64,000 nt of DNA from Portulaca oleracea (lineage: Eukaryota > Streptophyta > Magnoliopsida > Caryophyllales > Portulacaceae), in NCBI GenBank assembly GCA_029582165.1, contig CM055878.1, positions 1,889,001-1,953,000 on the forward strand. The letters run 5' to 3'. How positions within the stretch are numbered: position 1 is the first letter of the stretch; each line of letters begins with the position of its first letter. Under the pieces are notes generated by a model, which was not told the DNA's origin, made no database searches, and saw nothing but the letters and a program-made list of their open reading frames with translations. This document shows, one piece after another, positions 1 through 10,844 of the stretch. The position numbers and the translations under genes are program-made.

Positions 1-546
1 TATAGAATTATTTCATTGAATCATACAAGATGAAATATAAGAAAGAAAATGCACAAATACAACACTTATTTACATGAAAGAGAACACTTTAAAGCTTACA
101 TTGTACCATTTGAAGAAGGGGCCTTGCCTAGCCTTTGTAGTTGCTTGGAGATTCTTCCTTGTAGTACCCTTGGATGACTTCTCAAGATGCCGAAATGAAT
201 GGAAAAGAGGCAGAAAAGAGGTGGAAAAAGATGGATGAAAGGGGTCTTTTTGTAAGTTTTTAGGATAGTTTAGGATAAGTTTTTATGGTGTTTATATAAG
301 AATAAGGATGGATGGGATATGGTTTGGGATTAGAGACTTAAGAAACAGTGAGAATGGTGATAGAAGATGATAGAGAGTAGTAATAGAATAATGATAAGAA
401 AGATTAGAATGAGATGGAGAATGAGTATACAAAAATGAGTGAGTGATGGATTGAGAGAATGAGAGAATGGATGAAGGATTGGTGTTAGAGATTGAGTGAA
501 TGAGTGAGTATAGAAGTGAAGAATGGATTAGTTGGTGTCAGAGCGT
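1..546 (-). mobile_element. Tat/Ogre-type LTR fragment
   Basis: This stretch is alignable by eye to the LTRs of element D. It shares blocks such as 'atttcattgaatcat', 'aaagcttacattgt' and 'gccttgcctagccttt', followed by the same A/G-rich run of short gat/gag words. It reads in the same direction as D on the plus strand, so the parent element was on the minus strand. It is cut by the window start and, at 546, by the Athila LTR. Similarity to D is clearly below that between D's own LTRs, so it is a relative, not a recent copy. No coding is expected or seen. Confidence 0.8.
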
Positions 547-779
547 TGTTTGGGCCCATTTTTAGGCCTAAATAACGCCTTTGGACTAAGTCTTTTGGCT
601 CGATTCCGTTTTAATTTTGTGCTTTTTACTTGGTTTTCGCTTATTTTGAAGGTTTCGTGCGTTCATGGGAGAAATCAAAGCTTAGGAGTTATTTTGAGGC
701 TTTTAGGGGATTTCGAGTGATTTCCCGAGCTGAGCCGAGCCGAAGAATACGCGGAAGGCAGAACCGGAGCACAAATATC

Positions 780-1205
780 CTCTTAAGGAGCGATTTGCCG
801 CTCGTCGCACCTGCTACCATCTTGGTAACAAGTGCGACAAGAGTCTTTCATGTGCAATCAGTTGGTTGCCCCTGTTATAGCATTGTAGTGGGCGTCATGC
901 TCAAGAGGAAAAATTCCAGGAGGTCTTCGCGGCCGCGACAACTATGGTAGCACCCGCGACGTCCATTGGCCATTTCTCAAGAGGGAAACTTCTAGGAGGT
1001 CGTCGCGCCCGCGACGCTGAGTGTTGCGTTCGCAACGCCAGTTGAAGAAAATTTAGAAGAAAAAGGGTCCCTCAGAGAGTTGCGCCTGCGACCAACATTG
1101 TAGCAGGCGCGACCTCACGTTGTCTAGAGAATCACCCTTGGATTTCGCTCCATCGCGCCCGCGACGCTTGCCGTCGCGCCCATGACGAACTGCAGTTTTC
1201 ACGCG
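780..1205. repeat. GC-rich palindromic array in U3 of LTR C
   Basis: Short inverted words built on cgcgcccgcgacg / gtcgcgggcgcg, gcacctgctacc and ttgtagcaggcgcgac recur about every 30-60 bp. They stand out from AT-rich flanks and end about 50 bp upstream of the TATA box at 1252. A and B carry differently worded arrays at the same LTR position. No coding frame is kept through it. Confidence 0.7.
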
Positions 1206-1251
1206 TTTTGCCGGCTGAAACAGCTGTGTTTTGAGCAACTTCCTAACTTTT

Positions 1252-1259
1252 TATATATA
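1252..1259 (+). promoter_or_regulatory. Putative TATA box of LTR C
   Basis: TATATATA is followed by 'gaattcatgacgattttttaggagac'-like sequence that aligns with the segment after TATATAT at 7574 in LTR A. The conserved position downstream of the palindromic array suggests the LTR promoter. No transcription start is visible directly. Confidence 0.45.
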
Positions 1260-1623
1260 GAATTCATGACGATTTTTTAGGAGACTTATGGACTTTTTAG
1301 ATAGGGAGAACTTTAGAGAGAGAATTAGTGAATTTGCTACTGTAATTAAGGAGAGAATAGTGTTAATTGCTTGTTTGATCTTCAATTAGTGTTTGATTGT
1401 CTCTTGATTGTTGCATTTACTAGCTTATTGACTTATTAGTGTATTGATCATGAATTGCATTGTGTTTGATGTTGTTACTTTAGCAATTAATATGATTAGT
1501 GGATAGAACCGTATGGGCTAGGGGGTAGTTAGGGAAGTGAATGGAAGATTAGGGTAGGTTAGCATTGTTAGTGAGTAATTATGTGGGAAATCACCTTCCC
1601 ACTCCATTCCTTCCCTCAAGTGT

Positions 1624-1715
1624 GATGTATTTGGGTCCGAAAGTTCCCGAATACATCGAACGCTCGTTGTGGAAGGATGGAGACGGGATAGTGGGTACTA
1701 GCCCATGAAAATGGG
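1624..1715 (+). other. U5 RNA hairpins with GAAA loop (LTR C copy)
   Basis: Hairpin 1 (1624-1657) pairs GATGTATTTGGG with CCCGAATACATC around a 10-nt loop containing CGAAAG. Hairpin 2 (1702-1715) is CCCAT-GAAA-ATGGG, a perfect 5-bp stem with a GNRA-type tetraloop. The same positions in LTRs A and B keep the loop but change both stem arms together. The third hairpin seen in A and B would lie downstream of the truncation. Confidence 0.65.
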
Positions 1716-1749
1716 AAGGAGACCAACTAGGGAATTCCGTTCCGTAAAA

Positions 1750-4700
1750 TGTAACACCCCTAGGTTACTAACCACTAGATTAAGCTAACTAACTACTTAA
1801 CCTAATAATTAGCAGCGGATAATTACCTGAGAGTACTACCACCACCCATGAAAATGGACTAGGCTAGATTAAGGCTCCAAAACATATCACAGACAAAATA
1901 CTTCAATAAACCACAACCAAACATACATCACTTGACACCACAATTATCAAAAGACCCTTTAGTTATTCAACCTATCAAAGTGTGAGGCTTAGACATACAT
2001 GACTCAAAATAACCATGCACAAACACCCAGAATCAAAATCAAACACTAAGTTCATCACAACCCAAATCCACCGAGCTTAGATGACTTCCAAAAGAAGCTC
2101 CATAATCAACTGAAATCCTCTCACGTAGTTTTGGGGTTCCCCCATTCCGAGACCTTTCCCTTGCCTTTTCCTTGAGTTCCTAAAGGTAATGGAAACAACT
2201 TAAAAGTGAGATTAACTCAGTACGCATACTATCGAACTAGGAAAAAGAAAATAATAAGCAAATCTTACTGTTAGCTAATTCGAGCGCGACTCCATCAAAT
2301 AAATAACTAAAATTAAAGAACTGGGTAGGGCATACTTACGAGTTAGCCAATCTTAAAGAAATTATGAAATTCATGAAGTACACCATAAACTGATTACTCT
2401 TAGCAACCACAAAGAAACCAAAAAGATAATTTATGCGAAATGACGTAAGTAGCATCATTGAAAGGAATACATGCTTATGGCTTACACATGGAAGATTTAA
2501 AAACTTAACCTTAAAATCATTTTATTGGCTTCATGGAGAGAGTAAGGAAAAAATTACAATCCTTGAACAAACCAAGGAGACAATAATAGAGGAATTTAAG
2601 ACATGAAGAATCCTAACGTATATACGCCCCTACTTACGATCATCGGTCTAAACCTCCGTATGCGCATACCCGGACCGATCGGGAAATCCGGATGGTGGAT
2701 ATCTATCCTACTGGTCAGATTTTCATGGTGTGCATCTACGACACTGAATCCAATTCCTTGGCTGCACTAAGGTTACATACATAATTTTCCTGAAGTGCAC
2801 AGGGCACGTGAACGTGGTGTGTACTATGACACAAATTTCTTGGGGTGCTTTTAAGCACAATAAACCATGGGCGGGGCCTTAGTAACTTTATAAAGTAATT
2901 TCGAAAATTTTACCGATAAAGCTAACTTCCCATAACAACTTAAACAAACAAAACATGGAAAAAACCTTTCTTGCATGATACTTGAACTTTCTTAAAAACT
3001 TCTTAGAAGGTAACCTCTTGGATTTTCGTACTAAGACTTAAACTTCGTAATTACAACATGAATTGGTATATTTGTAAATTTAAAAAGGTCACTACTTGGT
3101 TATAAAACATAAAATTCCACTCTTAATACATAAGAAATCTATTCATAAAAGGAGTATGGTTTAGGTATGAATCTTAAGTAATATCCTTGGTATATAAGCA
3201 TATATAAAAATCATTTTAGCACATATTCAAAATATAACAAGAGTAATTAATTAAATACGTGATTGGCTTGAAATCAAGTAGTACACGTACCTGAAACTTG
3301 AGAACACATGACAGGACGAACAGAGACTTGAACAACGGGAGAGCAACGACCACTTGAAGAGACTTAGAAAAGAGAAGGAACTTAGAATTCGACTCCTATC
3401 TAAAAGGGAGAAAAAATGGATATTTTGAATAGCATAATCAGATTGAATTTTGAATTAACTTTCCTAACATATAGTGAAAGGATCATAACTATAACAATAG
3501 ACGTCGTATCATCGCAGAAGAGGACTTTCTTGAAAGTTTAAAACACGCCCTACAACTTTATAGTCGCCCTAAAGCCTAAAAACATGGTTAAAGGGGTCAA
3601 AATACACAATCATGTAATCTGCCCAGAACTTGCAAGTGCCGGCTAGCCTTTTTCGGAAGGCCATATCTTAAGTTATACTAATCGCCTATAAGCTGTCCAT
3701 GGAAAGCTTGTGAAGCATATTCCAACTTTTGTTTCCATCCCTACTTGATTTAATCTTGGGAAGGGGTCCAATTTTAGCCTAGAATAGGTGCAGCCACAAC
3801 AATACAAATTCTGGAAAAACTCAGATTTTTGTCCTTCAATTAGAGGCTTATAACTCTCACTCCCGATATCCTATTAATGCATACCATACCATTCTGGAAA
3901 GCTTATAATGTCCCCTAAAATTTTAATTTTCAGCTCTTAAACCATAGCAACCTCTAACTAATCGAAAAACACCCATCTTTGTACTGCCGTCAGAAAATCT
4001 CAGATTTGCGCGGGTTTACGATTTTGGCCATAAATCCTAATATACTCATCGAAATGATGAACCGTAAAACCAGGTGTTATCTAACACTTTTATCTACCTA
4101 ATCATGCCATAAACTTACTCAGAATCATTTTCATTATTTTCTGGAAAAACAAAATACCAACCAGAATGCATTCTTTCCATGAAATCCAACACATGCACAC
4201 GTAATCTTTGTGTTTAAACCTAAACTCTTCTTGAAACATAATTTGACTCTCACTAACACAATTCTTAGCTTTGAGAAGACCAGAAAATCACCAATTACAA
4301 CCATTTTAAGTCCATGCAACCTCACAATAACTATTTTCACAATCTAACACCAAATTCCACATGCAACACTTCAAAACTCTCTTTTTCCTCATTTTATGGA
4401 TAATTTGTAGACATGCACTTGAATCAAACAACTCTTCCATACTTTCATAGAAAATTACACAACTAAATTCACATGCATGCTCATTATTCACAAAGAATTC
4501 ACTTGATATAAACTAAAACAACAAAGATTTATCAAAACTCACCCAACTCTCTTCCTTTGAACTTGAATCCTTCACCTTCCTTTGGATAACTACTAGAACC
4601 TCACAACAACCTCTAAAAATAACATATAAACCCACCAAAAACTTAGATTCTTACTTAGATTTAGTTATTAGAAGAGATGAGAACAAAGAGAGAAGATTAC

Positions 4701-4987
4701 ACTTGCAAAAGAGATGAAGGAGGAATGATGAAGATGATATGGTGGTGGTGGAGGCGGCGCGTGCGACGGCAGCAGGTGCGACGTCGGCGATGGTGGCCGG
4801 TTGGGCGCCGGTAGTGGCTGGGCAGGCAGAGGGGAGGGGGTGACATTGGATGAGGGGAGCCAAAGGGTCAAGAGAGATTGAGAGTGGAAATGTTTTGTTT
4901 TGAATCAATATTCCCCAACTCCCTCCTCATCAATATATAAACACAAATAAAAAAAACCAACTCTCCTCCCTCTCGATCTGTGATCTG
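1750..4987. mobile_element. LTR-like block starting TGTAACACCCC, no coding recognised
   Basis: The block begins TGTAACACCCC exactly where the Athila LTR breaks off and ends where C protease begins. TGTAACACCC starts are typical of some plant chromovirus (Tekay/Del) LTRs, so this may be a solo or partial LTR. I see no gag or pol translation and no PBS or PPT. It is AT-rich with a TATATAAAC at about 4935-4943. The bases before it (taaaa) are not repeated at the far end, so no TSD supports a clean insertion. The sequence on its two sides is not contiguous in an Athila element (U5 versus protease), so a deletion accompanied its arrival. An internal breakpoint between two unrelated fragments cannot be excluded. 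Confidence 0.4.
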
Positions 4988-6904
4988 AAGATTGGTCGCG
5001 CATTATGTGATTTGGGGGTGAGTGTGAGCGTGATGACATACTCTATATGCCGAAAGTTGAACTTAGATGATATGACCCCTACTACTATCAACCTTCAACT
5101 CGCTGATAGGTTTATTCGGAGACCTATCAAGTCAAAAACTTCCTCATACCATGCGATTTTGTTATCTTGGAGATGGATGAAGATGCCAACATTCCAATCA
5201 TTTTAGGTCATTCGTTCTTGGCCACGACGGGTGCCATGATAGATGTGAAGAATGATCGTATATCTCTTCATGTCGGAAATGAGTGTATTGTTTTCAATAT
5301 TCAGGGATCAATGAGGAATGATGGAAAACAAAGAATTTCTTTCCTCGTTTGGGGATTCTTGTTATGCCATGGATATTATGGATGAGGTAGTAGATGAATA
5401 CTTGATGGAGTCGCGCATATGTTGGAGTCATCTTGTGAAAGCCCTTTGGAAGCAAGCCTAGTGGAGGTGTTTCGATTCGATCCCGAGGGTGGTGATATTA
5501 CATTCTTCTCCAACCTGCTTGACACGACACCAACTCGTGAGGAGATTTCGACTGATGAGCCCTATTTGGAGTGTATGGAGATTCAAGAGATCATCTGCAA
5601 AGGTATGGATTCTTCTAAATCCCCTCCCCCTAAATTGGAGCTTAAACCCTTGCCTCCTAGTATAAGGTATGATTTTCTTAGGGATAATGACACATATCCT
5701 GTAATTGTCAATGCAAAACTCCAAGGCACCGAGCTTTCTAAGTTGTTAGACCTTCTTCGTAAACACCAAGGTACCTTGGGTTACATCATCGACGATTTGA
5801 AGGGTATATCCCCATCTATATGCATGCATTCTATAGACTTGATTGACAATGTGAAACCCACAAGACAACCCCATTGTATGTTGGACCTAAACATGCAGGA
5901 GGTAGTGAAAAAAAGTTATTATACTCTTGGCTGCCGTAATTATATTCCCCATCGCGAACAACGAGTGCGTGAATCCGGTCCAATGTGTCCCAAAAGAAAC
6001 AAGGGTTAACCGTTGTCGAAAATGAGAAACATGAGTTAGTTAGTACCTGAACTGTTACAGGATGGCGAATGTGTATTGATTATCGCCAATTAAACAAGGT
6101 CACTAAAAAAGATAACTTCCCCTTCCCTTTATAGACTGGATGCTAGAAAGATTAGCTGGCCACTCATATTTTTGTTTCCTTTATGGTTACTCTAGTTTTT
6201 TCCGAATTCCTATTGATCATGCACATCAAGAAAAGACCACATTCACCTGTCCTTATGGAACGTTTGCCTATAGGAGAATGCCTTTTGGTCTATGTAATGC
6301 GCCAGACACCTTTCAAAGGTACATGAGGATGATTTTTAGTGATTTTATTGAGCACAACATGGAGGTGTTTATGGATGATTTTTCTGTTTATGGTCGTTCA
6401 TATGATGATTTCTTGAATAATTTGGAAAAAGTTCTTATTAGATGTAAAGAGGTAGATCTTGTTCTCAACGGGAGAAGTGTCGTTTCATGGTTGAGGAGGG
6501 ATTTGTTCTAGGACATGTTATTTCATCTAGGGGTATCGAAGTTGATAGAGCGAAGATTAAGGTGATCGAACGTCTACCACCCAGTTTCAGTAAAAGGGGT
6601 GCGTAGCTTTCTCGGACAAGCCGACTTTTACCGCCGGTTTATCAAAGATTTCTCCAAAATCGCTCGTCCCTTAACTGACCTCTTATGCAAAGATACCCCG
6701 TTCATTTTTATGGATGATTGCCTTGATTCCTTTCACGGGTTGAAACAAGCGTTAATCTCCGCACCGGTAGTCCAACCACCAGATTGGACTTTACTATTCG
6801 AGATCATGGCGGATGCTAGTGACTTTGCAATTGGTGCTTGCCTCACACAAACCAAAGATAGGCAGCCTCGAGTTATATATTACGCTAATCATGCGCTAGA
6901 CATC
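4988..6904 (+). pseudogene. Athila protease-RT-RNase H, 5' part (element C pol)
   Basis: The start is inside the aspartic protease. The usual DLGAS active-site stretch reads DLGVSVSVM at about 5005-5035, and the GRPFLAT flap partner reads GHSFLAT near 5210. RT follows from about 5640, with the family blocks [26 protein letters not shown] and FMDD (near 6370). One RT aspartate is lost, since LDGYSG reads LYGYSS. The RNase H start ([13 protein letters not shown]) is present and the frame is cut at 6904 in mid domain by element A. Frames change at about 5170, 5390, 5920-6140 and 6510-6600, with several stops. It is clearly dead. The closest relative in the window is B pol. Confidence 0.9.
6900..6904. 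repeat. TSD of element A, left copy (acatc)
   Basis: The five bases acatc lie directly before the TGTTTAG start of A and are repeated directly after its ttaca end at 31552-31556. Confidence 0.9.
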
Positions 6905-7144
6905 TGTTTAGACCCAATTTTGTGTCTAAATAACGCCTTAATTCTTAGGCTTTTGACTTGTTTCGTGTTTATTTTCATGGCTTTTTAGTGTGTTTTTGGT
7001 TATTTTGTAGGTTTTGGCATTTTACACAAAAACGAGGTAAAACGGGTCATTTTAGAGCATTTTTGGTGATTTCCCGAGCCGAGCCGGACCGAGAGTCGAG
7101 GCGGAGTTGACCCGAGACCACCTTCCCTTCATTTGGTACAAATC

Positions 7145-7515
7145 AGTGAGGTAACACCCGCTACGACCCTTGTAGCGGGCGTTACACGCCATGGAAAGAA
7201 GGAAGGAACAAAGGGAAGAAGACAAGTAGGGTAGCCCCCGCCACCCTGGGCGTGGCACCCGCTACCCCTGGCTAGCGTCTCTCGAAGCTCAGAATCGCCA
7301 AGGCAGATCTCGCAAGGTAGCACCCGCTACCCTTGGCGTGGCACCCGCTACCTCAGCTGGGTAGGGGAAGACAGCACCTGCTGTCCCAAGGACCGCACCT
7401 GCGGTAATTCGAAGCTTAGAATCGCCTAACAGTCTTCGTAGGGTAGCACCCGTCACCCTGCTGGTGGCACCCGGGACCCCCCTGGACAGCGAGAGACGGC
7501 ACCTGCGGTCTCCCC
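7145..7515. repeat. GC-rich palindromic array in LTR A
   Basis: The clearest unit (about 7151-7184) pairs GTAACACCCGCTAC with GTAGCGGGCGTTAC around a short loop, a 14-bp stem with one mismatch. Further units are built on ggtagcacccgctacc and gaccgcacctgcggtc. The array ends about 60 bp before the TATA box. A differently arranged set of the same words occurs at 11268-11545 inside the element. Confidence 0.75.
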
Positions 7516-7573
7516 ATTTTCTGCGCATGTTTTCGGCTTGTGCGACGACGTTTTGTCCAATTGTTTTGCCTTG

Positions 7574-7580
7574 TATATAT
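7574..7580 (+). promoter_or_regulatory. Putative TATA box of LTR A
   Basis: TATATAT sits between the array and a conserved 'gacgattat' block shared with LTR C. By position this is the likely LTR promoter. Confidence 0.45.
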
Positions 7581-8093
7581 TTCCCAATAGACGATTATCT
7601 TGGGGGATATCTTAGGTTATCTTTTGGATACTTAGACTTTACATTCAGCTTGTATTAGAGAGATTAGGGAGAGATTAGTCTTAATTATTCTAGGGTTTTG
7701 GTGGATTTTTGGTGTGATTCAAGGATACAAGATTCAAACAATTGAGAGACTGTTGGATTATCTTTCCCATTGCTTTTCTTTGTTCATCTACAACATTTTG
7801 ATAAGTATTCTCTTCTCTTAACTCTTCCATTAATTACTTTGCTAATTACTTTCCTTGTTATCTAATTGCTTTGCTTGTTATTTCATTGTTCTTGCTTGGT
7901 TTGTGTTTGTTGTTGATAGAAATCATGCTTAGGGTTGGTTTTGTTAGCATAGTTTTTATCATGATTAGTGGCTAGAAACCCTATGGGTTAGGGGGTAATT
8001 AAGGGTGTGAATGAGTGATTAGGTTTGGGTTAGGAATATTAGTGAGTAATTAGTTGGGAAATCAATTTCCCACTCCTTTCCTTCCCTCAAGCA

Positions 8094-8274
8094 GGATGTA
8101 TTTGGGTCCGAAAGTTCTCGAATACATCCAAAACTTGTGTGGAAGGTTGGAGTCGGGATAGTTAATGCTCACCCACGAAAGTGCAAGGAGGTTAACTAGG
8201 GAATTCCGTTTCATTCACCCTCCGGGTCCGTGGTGGACTTTGGGGAAGTTAATCCGGACTATCCTCGAAAGAGG
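8094..8274 (+). other. U5 hairpin module with three GAAA loops (LTR A copy)
   Basis: Hairpin 1 spans 8094-8129 (GGATGTATTTGGG ... CGAATACATCC). Hairpin 2 is CAC-GAAA-GTG at 8174-8183; in the 3' LTR copy it reads CCAC-GAAA-GTGG at 31166-31177. Hairpin 3 is CCTC-GAAA-GAGG at 8263-8274. All lie in transcribed U5 if the TATA box is right. Confidence 0.65.
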
Positions 8275-8563
8275 AAGCTCGGTGGGTGTTTTCTAAAGGA
8301 ATTTCCACTTGATTCTCCCTCCTTATTATTCTCTATTTGCGAAACCCATTTCCTCATCCCCATTTGCATCCCGAAAAGCCTCCGAAGCCCATTTCCTTCC
8401 CTTGATCGACCTTAACTTTGTTTCTCGCTTTGTGACCCTTTCAAACCGATATCCTTACCTTAGCAATCTCATCCTGACCTTAGACCAAGTTTCTATGACC
8501 AAGGCCACTAGCTCTCTAAGAGAGAACGACAAATCTGGGGTACAAAAACCACGTTACACAAAA

Positions 8564-8581
8564 TGGCGCCGTTGCCGGGGA
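8564..8581 (+). promoter_or_regulatory. Primer-binding site, tRNA-Asp type (element A)
   Basis: TGGCGCCGTTGCCGGGGA lies 5 nt after the LTR end. This is the usual Athila PBS, complementary to the tRNA-Asp 3' end. Confidence 0.9.
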
Positions 8582-8750
8582 GCCAGTGCCCCTAGTTTTA
8601 GTTTCTTGGTTTTTGGTTATTTGAGATCGCTTTCACGCTAGAAATTAGTTAGTGCTAATCCCAATGAATTTGATGCTTCTATTGGTTCTTGTTGGTGCAT
8701 GTAGGTACGCCATAATGTTCTATCGAGCATCGTAGGAGGCTTCAAGTCCA

Positions 8751-10844
8751 ATGGGTGAAGTTCAAGCTAATTCACCCCGTACTCTTCTATCATATGACGT
8801 TCCATCTTCGGGTACGGGAGGCAACCCTATCATTTTACCACCATTACCACTCAATGTGGTATTCGAGTTTAAGCCATGTCTTCTTGAAGTTTTTGAAAGT
8901 AACCCGTTCCATGGAGATATTTTCGAGAGTCTTATTGCTCATATGGAGAGATTTGAAAAGCGTATTAGTTTCATACACATGCCCGGAATATCTTCCGAAT
9001 ATTTGAAGTTGAAGTTCTTTCCTCTTACTCTAAGAGGAAAAGCTGAGATGTGGCTTGATATATGTCCACCTGGATTTTATTCTTCATGGGAGGTTCTAAA
9101 GAGAGATTTCCTTCAAAGATTTTTCCCGACCGACAAAACTTGTAGACTCCGGAAAGATATTATGAGTTTCAAGTAAAAAGCCGGAGAGTCTCTTTTCGAA
9201 GCATGGGGGAGATTCAAAAGTCTCCAACGTCAGTGTCCGCACCACAATCTATCTAACTGGATGTTACTTCAGCACTTCTATTGTGGACTCTTTGATTCTC
9301 TCAAAGAATCAATCGATATAGCATCCGGAGGGACATTTTTGAAGAAGACTGCGGGGGAGGCTGAGCAATTCCGTCATAAGCTCGTTCAATATGCTCCTAA
9401 TTTTGGAGGTTGCAAATCAAGAGGAGGAGATTCATCTTTGGAGCAGAATTCTATTATTGCACCTCTTTTGGCCTCTATTTACGAATTGCAGAAAGAGAAG
9501 GCGAATGAGGAGATTTCTAAGCATTTGAGAATGGCCCAAGAGAAGCAAATTTTCAATTTTCAACAAGTAGAGCAAGTGTGTGCTATCTACCCTTCCCATG
9601 TCAAACAAGATCCCATTTCTTATGATTTTACCACCAACCTTTACCCTTCCACTTTTCAACCTTTTGACCATCGCTCATTTATTCAAGAAGAAACCTTCCA
9701 TCTAACCCAACAAGACATTCCACAACCTCAAATTTCTAAACCACCCCAAGAATCCTCATTTGGGTTGATGTTAGAGCGAATTATGGAAGACCGAGAGGAG
9801 GATCAAGCTTATATCCAAAGTCTCGAGCTCGAATTGGCTCAAGCTAACAAATTTTAACTTGCATCCATCCAATCTACTCCTACCCAAGAAGTGGAGGTGA
9901 ATGCTATTACTATGTGTGGCGGAGGAGAAGTTAAGGAGTTTGAGATGGTGGAGGAGAGAACTCTTGGAGAGAATGAGGGAGATGTTGAGGGTAAGATTGA
10001 AGGAGAGAGTATGGAGGTTGAGCAGTTGGTTGATGATGAGAAGGAGAATTTGATTGATGAGGAAGCTAATCGCGAAGAAGAGAAGGTGGAGGAAGAGCAA
10101 GATTTAGTTTTGAATGTTAGTGAATGCCCCGAAGAGCAATTTGATTGCCATCAAATGCAAATTCCTCTCCCCAATTGGTTGATTCAACACTTGATTGATG
10201 AAGGACATATTGACTCAAAGTTTGATGTTCCTATTGAGACACCCTTCTTCATGCCGCCTTGTGTTGAAGTAACTATGATAGAAACAGTTGTTCATGAGCG
10301 TCAAGGGGAAGTTTATATTCTTGAAGTGGAACCTGATAATGGAAAAGACAACAATCATCTCAAGGCCTTATGTTCCGAGCCCGAGGTAATTAAGGATGCA
10401 TCTCGTGATGATTCCCTTAAGATTGTTCCATTAAGGAAGGAGATCTCATTGGATGAAGTTTATATTGAGGGCATATATATTGAGAAGATTGTTCCCAAGT
10501 GCTTGAAACTTGGAGAACCACATGAAGAAGAGCTTGAGTTGCTCTTTTATCCCCATCACCCAATGAAACCGCCGGAGGAGACTCTTGTTCTATTTACGGA
10601 GGTGATGAGGAGGTGTTGGAAAAGGAGGAGGAAGCGACATTGGAAGAAATCAAAGATATCATCACCTCTTCCCCGCTTATGGTTAACCAAACGACCGAAA
10701 GGACGTCTCGACTTGAGGTTGTCCAAAGATGGTAGAAGTTGGAAAGGAAGGAAGAAGAAGCGATCCTGGTGGAAGAAACTGATTATGTACCTCTCATGTG
10801 CACCACATCTCACTAGAATCAAACGGGTATTTAGGTCGAGCTAG
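8751..10844 (+). pseudogene. gag: Athila Gag-like protein of element A, two in-frame stops
   Basis: One reading frame runs from ATG 8751 to TAG 10842, interrupted only by TAA at 9174 and TAA at 9855. The first ~240 codons match B Gag: SSGTGGNPIILP, EYLKLKFFPLTLRGKAEMW and WGRFKSLQRQCPHHN. They form the capsid-type retrotransposon gag domain. The middle is Gln-rich linker. After about 9890 it becomes very acidic (runs of Glu with Val and Asp) and does not match B, which has a protease there. A basic stretch of Arg, Lys and Trp closes it. No CCHC knuckle and no DxG protease motif are seen. The tail runs straight into the noncoding words that follow pol in B ('ggtcgagcta'), so protease and pol look deleted. 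Start chosen by match to the B MAEGEQ start. Confidence 0.8.

Larger units (their letters stand above)
547..1749 (+). mobile_element. Athila-type LTR, truncated at its 3' end (element C)
   Basis: It starts TGTTTGGGCCC and continues with the 'ctaaataacgcc' word found at the start of the A, B and E LTRs. U5 blocks (around 1500-1745) match the A LTR almost word for word up to 'aactagggaattccgtt'. The last ~350 bp, including the ttaca end and PBS, are missing because sequence 1750 onward replaces them. It has a GC-rich palindromic array, a TATA box and hairpins listed separately. It is probably the 5' LTR of the same old element as the pol at 4988, but that link is inferred from order and strand only. 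Confidence 0.8.
6905..8558 (+). mobile_element. Element A 5' LTR
   Basis: 1654 bp from TGTTTAGACCCAATT to CACGTTACA. It holds a palindromic array (7150-7515), TATATAT at 7574-7580, and the U5 hairpin module (8094-8274). The 3' LTR has the same order. The U5 half is strongly similar to LTRs B and C, while the array half differs between families. Confidence 0.92.

Noticed and set aside
4651..4908. Possible minus-strand peptide rich in Pro, Ala and Thr
   Set aside because: Low-complexity translation of a CCG/GGTGG-type repeat in a noncoding block, with no start context and no homologue in the window.
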